Origin: Anaerolineae bacterium
Lineage (GTDB): Bacteria; Chloroflexota; Anaerolineae; JADYZS01
DNA length: 11,024 nt
Direction of reading: 5' to 3'
Assembly (NCBI GenBank): GCA_020853075.1
Contig: JADYZS010000444.1
Coordinates: 1 to 11,024 of the forward strand
Below the pieces are notes generated by a model. That model made no database searches and was not told the origin of the DNA. It saw only the letters and a program-made list of their open reading frames with translations. Position 1 is the stretch's first letter. Each line of letters starts with the position of its first letter. This document shows positions 7,111-11,024 of this stretch, piece by piece. The position numbers and the translations under genes are program-made.

Positions 7111-7200
7111 GCCATCGGATGAAATCCGACGGCTGTATGGTTATGCTAAGCCCGCTTTGCGGGCTTTATAGCCAGCTGCCGTCGGTTTTTAACCGGCGGT
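7111..7200. repeat. Three-hairpin palindromic element in the operon
   Basis: There are three hairpins in a row. Hairpin 1 is GCCATCGGA (7111-7119) with TCCGACGGC (7125-7133), one mismatch. Hairpin 2 is AAGCCCGC (7148-7155) with GCGGGCTT (7159-7166), perfect, loop TTT. Hairpin 3 is GCCGTCGGTT (7178-7187) with AACCGGCGGT (7191-7200), wobble pairs included. The inner arms of hairpins 1 and 3 are also perfect complements (CCGACGGC 7126-7133, GCCGTCGG 7178-7185), so the whole can refold into one cloverleaf. This is the layout of REP/MITE-like intergenic elements. It ends four bases before the Tm-1-like ribosome binding site. The remaining bases 7201-7294 show nothing clear. Confidence 0.7.
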
Positions 7201-7294
7201 CACCGCCTTCAACGAAACAAGATAGCACCTCCACGCTCCACCTCATGACTTTGACAGGACCCTGACAGCGCCTTCCGGCCATGCCGCAAGGGCT

Positions 7295-8329
7295 TCACAG
7301 CTGCCCCTGGTAAACTTGATGGTCCCAGAGGGTCGCACCAAAGCGGGGCGGCTCGCTTCGCAGCACGGCGATAGCATCATGACAGGCGTCAGTGAAACAG
7401 CGGCGGTGGCAGTAGATGGTGTCGCCAGCCATGTGAGGCGTCGGCAAGACGTGAGGGTGCCGGCGGAACCACGCCTCGGCCGGTGGTGGCTCCGGTGCGA
7501 AGACATCTACCGCTGCGCGCAGCCCGCCCGCCTGGATGCGCCGCCACAGCGCGTCTTGCTCCACCACCGCCATGCGGGTGACAAGCACGAACAGGGCCCC
7601 CTCCGGCAGAGCGTTGATGACGGCCTCGTTGATGATCTTGTGCGTCATCGGTGTTGGCGGGATGCCGACGACGAAGACCTCGCTAAAGCGGGCAAGTTCT
7701 ATCAGCGAAGGCAGTCGCCGGGCGCCCACCCGCTGCAGTGTCTCGTCGCCAACGAAGGGGTCATAGACGCCGATCTCGCAGCGGAATGGAGCCAACAGTT
7801 CGCTGTAGCGGCGGTTGATGCTCCCGAAGCCAGCCAGACCTACCCGCCGTCCGGTCAGGTCTCCATAGACGAAGCCGGGGAGGTCGCAGGGGGCCGGCTT
7901 CCACCCACCCCGGCGCACCTCCTCTATCCCAGCCGGGATGTCGCGGATGAGGTTGAGCGTCATCGCCAGGGCGAACTCTGCGACAGAGGGGGTCATGCTG
8001 CGAGAGGTGTCAACAACAGCGATGCCCCTCGCTGCCATCTCCTGAAAATTGAGCCAGCCGCCGAAGCGGTTATCAAAGGTGCCTGCCAGCACCTTCAGAC
8101 GCGCCGCTCGCCGCCAATCTCCAGGCGTTGTGGCCGGCCAGAACCACGGACTGACAACTACGGCTGTGGCCTCGGGCAGGCGCTCCAGAAAGCGGGCCGG
8201 CAGCTCCTTCTCGCCGGCCTGTTGATGCACCGTCTCCACGGAGCCTGCCGCACGCAGCATCTCGGACCCTTCGCCGATTACAGCCTCTTGACCGCCATAC
8301 CACCCTGCCCGCAAAACCAGAAAGCGCAT
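7295..8329 (-). CDS. D-isomer-specific 2-hydroxyacid dehydrogenase family protein
   Basis: This 344-aa protein has the two-part fold of NAD(P)-dependent D-2-hydroxyacid dehydrogenases, which interconvert 2-hydroxyacids and 2-oxoacids. The catalytic triad is visible: R252 (LVTRMAVVEQDAL), E280 (DVFAPEP) and H299 (LPTPHMAGDT). S115-VAE-F119 matches the usual VAE helix. The cofactor loop reads GLAGFGSIN (164-172), so the third Gly of GxGxxG is Asn172. Asp190 after the next strand (VYDP) suits binding of the NAD ribose. A purine-rich AAAGGAAAGG stands seven bases before the ATG. It follows the Gfo/Idh/MocA gene by 51 bases, and the next gene lies about 200 bases on, beyond the palindromic element. 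Substrate unknown, perhaps a sugar-derived hydroxyacid. Confidence 0.87.
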   Translation of the reverse strand: MRFLVLRAGWYGGQEAVIGEGSEMLRAAGSVETVHQQAGEKELPARFLERLPEATAVVVSPWFWPATTPGDWRRAARLKVLAGTFDNRFGGWLNFQEMAARGIAVVDTSRSMTPSVAEFALAMTLNLIRDIPAGIEEVRRGGWKPAPCDLPGFVYGDLTGRRVGLAGFGSINRRYSELLAPFRCEIGVYDPFVGDETLQRVGARRLPSLIELARFSEVFVVGIPPTPMTHKIINEAVINALPEGALFVLVTRMAVVEQDALWRRIQAGGLRAAVDVFAPEPPPAEAWFRRHPHVLPTPHMAGDTIYCHRRCFTDACHDAIAVLRSEPPRFGATLWDHQVYQGQL

Positions 8330-8380
8330 CGGGATGCCTTTCCTTTCCGAAACGTGGTGGCTTACCCACCCTTTCGCCGC

Positions 8381-9466
8381 TCAAGCCGCGGACGTTACGG
8401 CCTGCCGGGCCTGGGCGAGATACTCCTGCACTCGGACCGGCTGGCCGGTGCGGCTGCTCTCAACGGCGGAGAAGACCAGCGCAACCGACTGCAGGTTATC
8501 CTCCACGTTGGTCTCCATGGGTTCACCCCCGTCTAACCAACGAACGAACTTTTCAATGAGCCAGGTGTTAGCCCACTTTGGCTGCTGCAGAAGGGGAATC
8601 TCCTCCCCCTGTCCCTCCGCCTCTTCATGCCAACTCCTTGAGGGATCGTACGCGAAGCGTTCAAGCCGCCGACGACTGAGGACGAGAGTCGCCCTCTCGC
8701 ACTCGGCACGCAGGTACTCCCTAGCCCAGCCGTTCAGGCCAACGGCGTTGGTCGTGGCCCCCTCATACAAGGCGTGGCTCCCGTTGCCGAAGTGCAACGT
8801 CACCAATCCCTGCGAGTCACCGGCATACTCGCCCCAGGGAGGGTTCCAGGTCTGGGCATAGATCGTATCGCACGCCGCGCCGGCCAGATCGGCCAGGATA
8901 TCCAGGTGATGAACGGCTCCCTCAATCATCAGAGGGTCTGGGATCTCGTGGCGAAACCGGCCCCATGACGCGAATGTCCGGCAGTCGGTGGTGAAGCGGC
9001 AGACCAGGTAGTCCAGCCTGCCGTAGCGGCCGGAGCGGAGTTCCTGGCGCAACGTCGTCTTGTCCTGATCAAAGCGGTGGCTCATGGTCACGCCCATCTT
9101 CTTCCCCGCTGCCCTGACCTTGCCTGCGATGCGGATGGAAGCGGCCAGGGTATCGGCTATGGGCTTCTCCGATAGGATGTGCATGTCGTGGGACAGCGCC
9201 ATGTCCACGACGCTTTCATGAAACGCAGGCGGGACGACGACGGTGCAGAAATCGGCGTGGTTCTCGGCAAAGGCCTTGCCAAGATCGGTGTAGCACTGGT
9301 CGGCGCGCAGGCCCAGATTGGTGCGGGCATTCTCCAGGGCGTCGGGGTTGATGTCAACCGCGGCCACAACCTCAACGAGACCGTCTTTGATGTTGGGGGG
9401 AAGAAACCGCTCGCACCAGGCGCGGCCGAACCCCCCTGTGCCGACCTGAATCATCTTGTAAGCCAT
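8381..9466 (-). CDS. Gfo/Idh/MocA family oxidoreductase
   Basis: This 361-aa protein has an N-terminal Rossmann domain with VGTGGFGRAW (residues 8-17) and Asp38 at the end of the second strand, which favours NAD. The family's EKP motif (E100-K101-P102, Lys catalytic) follows, then the C-terminal substrate domain with EGAVHHLDIL, where H186 and D189 form the usual HxxD pair. Enzymes of this family oxidise or reduce sugars, inositols and related polyols, or act in aldose-ketose chemistry. The start has GGAGAGG seven bases upstream, and the gene follows the bicupin stop by 21 bases, so the two are surely cotranscribed. The length is normal and no key motif is missing. The substrate cannot be inferred beyond a probable sugar or polyol. 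Confidence 0.9.
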   Translation of the reverse strand: MAYKMIQVGTGGFGRAWCERFLPPNIKDGLVEVVAAVDINPDALENARTNLGLRADQCYTDLGKAFAENHADFCTVVVPPAFHESVVDMALSHDMHILSEKPIADTLAASIRIAGKVRAAGKKMGVTMSHRFDQDKTTLRQELRSGRYGRLDYLVCRFTTDCRTFASWGRFRHEIPDPLMIEGAVHHLDILADLAGAACDTIYAQTWNPPWGEYAGDSQGLVTLHFGNGSHALYEGATTNAVGLNGWAREYLRAECERATLVLSRRRLERFAYDPSRSWHEEAEGQGEEIPLLQQPKWANTWLIEKFVRWLDGGEPMETNVEDNLQSVALVFSAVESSRTGQPVRVQEYLAQARQAVTSAA

Positions 9467-9487
9467 TGGGCATCCTCTCCCGCAGAG

Positions 9488-10123
9488 TCATATCCGATCC
9501 TTCTTCGGTTGGGCCGGGCCGTGGGTGTGGTTCCACAAGTGGCCCCGTCGCTTCTGGCCCTCCAGCGTCGTCTCAAAATAGACAGCGCGCACCGGCTCAA
9601 ACACCTGGGGGAAATCATGATGATGCCCCATGCCAGTGGCGACGCAATCGCCTGGGCCTACCTGATAGAACTTCCCTTCGGAGACGGCGAGCCCGCGGCC
9701 CTGGAAGAGGATCCAGTATTCGTCGCAATCGTGGTAGTGGCTATCAAAGTTGGTCTCTTTGGGATAATCCACCGGGTCGCCGCGATCTTGGCGGGTTATG
9801 CCCTTCTCTATGGAGAAGAGGCCGGAGCCGCCGACCTCGTCGCCCCAGCGTCCACACAAACGGATCAGAGTACTGTCGGCCAGAACGGCGCGCACCATGA
9901 AAGAGCCTTCGGGATGAGTCAGATCCAGGTTGGCCCCTGTTTCGGCCACTGCGGTCCGGCCAGCGAAGGCGATGCGACAGCGCCCCTGGCCGACGATCAG
10001 TTTTTCCTTCTGGGTCAAGCGCACGAAGGTATGAGTAGTTCCAGCAGATAGCCGGATGATCTCAAAATAGGTCATCTCACACCAGGAAGGTGTGAGATCT
10101 TGCCCCGACTTGAACACTGGCAT
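9488..10123 (-). CDS. Bicupin-like protein, C-terminal cupin intact
   Basis: This 211-aa protein appears to have two cupin barrels. The C-terminal one (about 120-190) carries a full metal site: HYHDCDEYW gives H129, H131 and E135, with the motif Gly at 142, and GMGHHHDF gives H169 as fourth ligand. The N-terminal barrel (about 20-92) has only H31 and a KEKLIVGQG strand, so it probably binds no metal. Such proteins serve as sugar or acid isomerases, dioxygenases or small-molecule binders. In a sugar-catabolic operon an isomerase or epimerase is plausible but unproven. The start at 10123 has GGAGAG nine bases upstream. The C-terminus is rich in His, Lys and Arg. It lies 64 bases after the single-domain cupin. 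Confidence 0.8.
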   Translation of the reverse strand: MPVFKSGQDLTPSWCEMTYFEIIRLSAGTTHTFVRLTQKEKLIVGQGRCRIAFAGRTAVAETGANLDLTHPEGSFMVRAVLADSTLIRLCGRWGDEVGGSGLFSIEKGITRQDRGDPVDYPKETNFDSHYHDCDEYWILFQGRGLAVSEGKFYQVGPGDCVATGMGHHHDFPQVFEPVRAVYFETTLEGQKRRGHLWNHTHGPAQPKKDRI

Positions 10124-10187
10124 CGGTTTGCGCTCTCCACTTGAATGAGGTGCCCATGTAGGGCTGGACTGGCGTCCGTTTGTCTAT

Positions 10188-10595
10188 TTAGCGCGTGGCA
10201 ATCTGCCCGGCTGGCACGATCTTGCAGCCGGGCAGATTCGCCAACTCCTTCTCTGGGCCAGGCGGGCTGTAGATCGCCACCAATTTCATCTGCTCCCAAC
10301 CAGTGTTAATAGTCTCGTGATAGACGTCCGGTGGGATGTGGATCAACATGCCGGGGCCAATCTGGCGGCGCTCGCCGGCAACCTGTTGCTCGCCGGTACC
10401 GGAGATCACGTAGAGGATCTCCTCGGTGCCGGGATGGTTATGGCTGGTGTGGCCCTTGCCGGGCTCCAGGATCACGACACCCATACTGAACCTTTCAGCA
10501 TTGGTGACATCCGGCTCGCTCATCCATTTGAGCATGCCCCAATCAAACACCTGCGTCTCTACATCGTCCGGCGTAACGAACCGCTTGTTACCCAT
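10188..10595 (-). CDS. Small single-domain cupin protein
   Basis: This 135-aa protein holds one cupin barrel with both consensus motifs. Motif 1 is G46(X)5H52-N-H54(X)4E59(X)6G66, and motif 2 is PPDVYHETIN with H93 and N97, so all four metal ligands are there. Single cupins of this type act as dioxygenases, isomerases or decarboxylases, or as sensors. It is the first gene of the leftward operon. AAAGGAG stands ten bases before the ATG, and a TATAAT box lies about 30 bases upstream. A second, different cupin follows directly, so the pair may do successive steps or form a complex. The substrate is unknown. Confidence 0.85.
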   Translation of the reverse strand: MGNKRFVTPDDVETQVFDWGMLKWMSEPDVTNAERFSMGVVILEPGKGHTSHNHPGTEEILYVISGTGEQQVAGERRQIGPGMLIHIPPDVYHETINTGWEQMKLVAIYSPPGPEKELANLPGCKIVPAGQIATR

Positions 10596-10621
10596 CGGTC
10601 GGTCACTCCTTTACTAATGTA

Positions 10622-10627
10622 ATTATA
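10622..10627 (-). promoter_or_regulatory. Probable -10 box of the cupin-led operon
   Basis: On the - strand a perfect TATAAT is followed by ACATTAG, which would start the transcript about 20 bases before the first cupin gene. The -35 region is poor (no TTGACA-like hexamer at 16-18 bases), so an activator may be needed. Position and orientation suit the operon well. Confidence 0.5.
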
Positions 10628-10703
10628 CCTCATTTTTAGCCGGACGCCACTCCGTGTGCGTAACTCCTATAAATATCAGACCAGACCCCTCGCCTGTCTA
10701 GTT

Positions 10704-10743
10704 TATGAATTCCGGCTCACTTTCTAGTGAGCCGGAATTCATA
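10704..10743. terminator. Perfect 17-bp hairpin between GH127-like gene and operon
   Basis: TATGAATTCCGGCTCAC (10704-10720) pairs perfectly with GTGAGCCGGAATTCATA (10727-10743) around a six-base loop. It lies about 60 bases past the stop of the rightmost gene and upstream of the operon's TATAAT. Neither side has a T-run, so it may be a processing or barrier hairpin rather than a classical intrinsic terminator. Confidence 0.5.
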
Positions 10744-10756
10744 TTGGGTACTTCTT

Positions 10757-10789
10757 CCGAGACATTGGGCCTGACCGAGTAAGTCTCGG
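10757..10789. promoter_or_regulatory. Overlapping dyads after the GH127-like gene
   Basis: CCGAGAC (10757-10763) pairs with GTCTCGG (10783-10789). A second CCGAG at 10775-10779 can pair with the same CTCGG (10785-10789), giving two exclusive hairpins. This could be part of a 3'-end structure or chance. Confidence 0.25.
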
Positions 10790-10801
10790 CTATAGTTCAA
10801 C

Positions 10802-11024
10802 CTATGACGGCTGCACATCCAAGTACATCCAGGAGCGCACTCCTTCGCCTAACTCGTAGAAGGGGCGGAAGGTAGCCGGAGAGGCTGCGCCCTTCGCGCG
10901 GAAGGTCAGCGGCTCGCCAGTGGGCACAAGCCACGAGGCAGGCTCGCGGAGATCACCGGAGAGCGTCGGGCCGTGATCCGCTACCAAGACCACCGGCCCA
11001 TACATCAGCGCCACCCGCCGCGGA
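10802..11024 (-). CDS. C-terminal end of a GH127/DUF1680-like protein (beta-L-arabinofuranosidase-like), partial
   Basis: Only the last 74 or so residues are in the window, and the frame is open to the right edge. The block ALMYGPVVLVAD followed by a Pro-rich turn, then PFYELGEGVRSWMYLDV at the end, matches the closing beta-sandwich of DUF1680/GH127 proteins. Characterised members remove beta-L-arabinofuranose from plant glycoproteins and polysaccharides, while many others are uncharacterised. The catalytic Glu/Cys region lies outside the window, so activity cannot be judged. It reads in the same direction as the operon but is set apart by about 200 bases holding hairpins and a promoter-like box, so it is probably a separate unit of the same locus. 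Confidence 0.6.
   Translation of the reverse strand, partial: PRRVALMYGPVVLVADHGPTLSGDLREPASWLVPTGEPLTFRAKGAASPATFRPFYELGEGVRSWMYLDVQPS

Noticed and set aside
7095..7115. N-terminal extension of the Tm-1-like protein from ATG 7115
   Set aside because: The AAGGAGG site five bases before ATG 7094 and the family's usual start at MPKPVVLVGALDTKGEE favour the shorter form.
7316..8536. A 406-codon open frame on the + strand
   Set aside because: It is antisense to the D-2-hydroxyacid dehydrogenase and part of the Gfo/Idh/MocA gene, both well supported. This is a codon-bias shadow.
9179..10051. A 290-codon open frame on the + strand
   Set aside because: It is antisense to the bicupin and Gfo/Idh/MocA genes; no start signal or domain.

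Overview
The window looks like a fragment of a GC-rich bacterial chromosome, most likely from the Chloroflexota (Anaerolineae-like). That placement is an inference. It rests on the large membrane glycosyltransferase with repeated C-terminal beta-sandwich domains, on palindromic mini-elements inside and between genes, and on overall protein character. No marker gene is present to confirm it.

Left part (2-2808, + strand): the 3' portion of a GT39/ArnT-like polytopic membrane protein, entering from outside the window. It carries a palindromic in-frame insertion between two membrane segments. A 137-residue, highly charged helical protein with an internal repeat follows 35 bases later.

Middle (2809-3691): about 880 bases without a credible gene. 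It holds a probable bidirectional terminator, a second long hairpin, a mosaic of shuffled GC-rich repeat words (3186-3541), and a nested stem-loop ending in a short T-run. The two gene groups of the window converge here.

Right part (3692-10595, - strand): seven genes read leftwards, with gaps of 17-64 bases except one of about 200 bases that holds a three-hairpin palindromic element. In transcription order they are: a single-domain cupin, a bicupin, a Gfo/Idh/MocA oxidoreductase, a D-2-hydroxyacid dehydrogenase, a Tm-1-like (UPF0261) ATP-binding protein, a phosphoenolpyruvate-hydrolase-like TIM-barrel protein, and an M24 (Xaa-Pro aminopeptidase/creatinase fold) protein. A TATAAT box lies just upstream of the first gene. 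The set suggests a catabolic operon for a small, probably sugar- or hydroxyacid-derived compound, with two NAD(P)-dependent oxidoreductases, two cupins and the two halves of the Tm-1 architecture. The substrate cannot be read from the sequence.

Right edge (10802-11024, - strand): the C-terminal end of a probable GH127/DUF1680 (beta-L-arabinofuranosidase-like) protein, separated from the operon by about 200 bases with a perfect 17-bp hairpin. It hints at plant-polysaccharide sugars as the operon's context.
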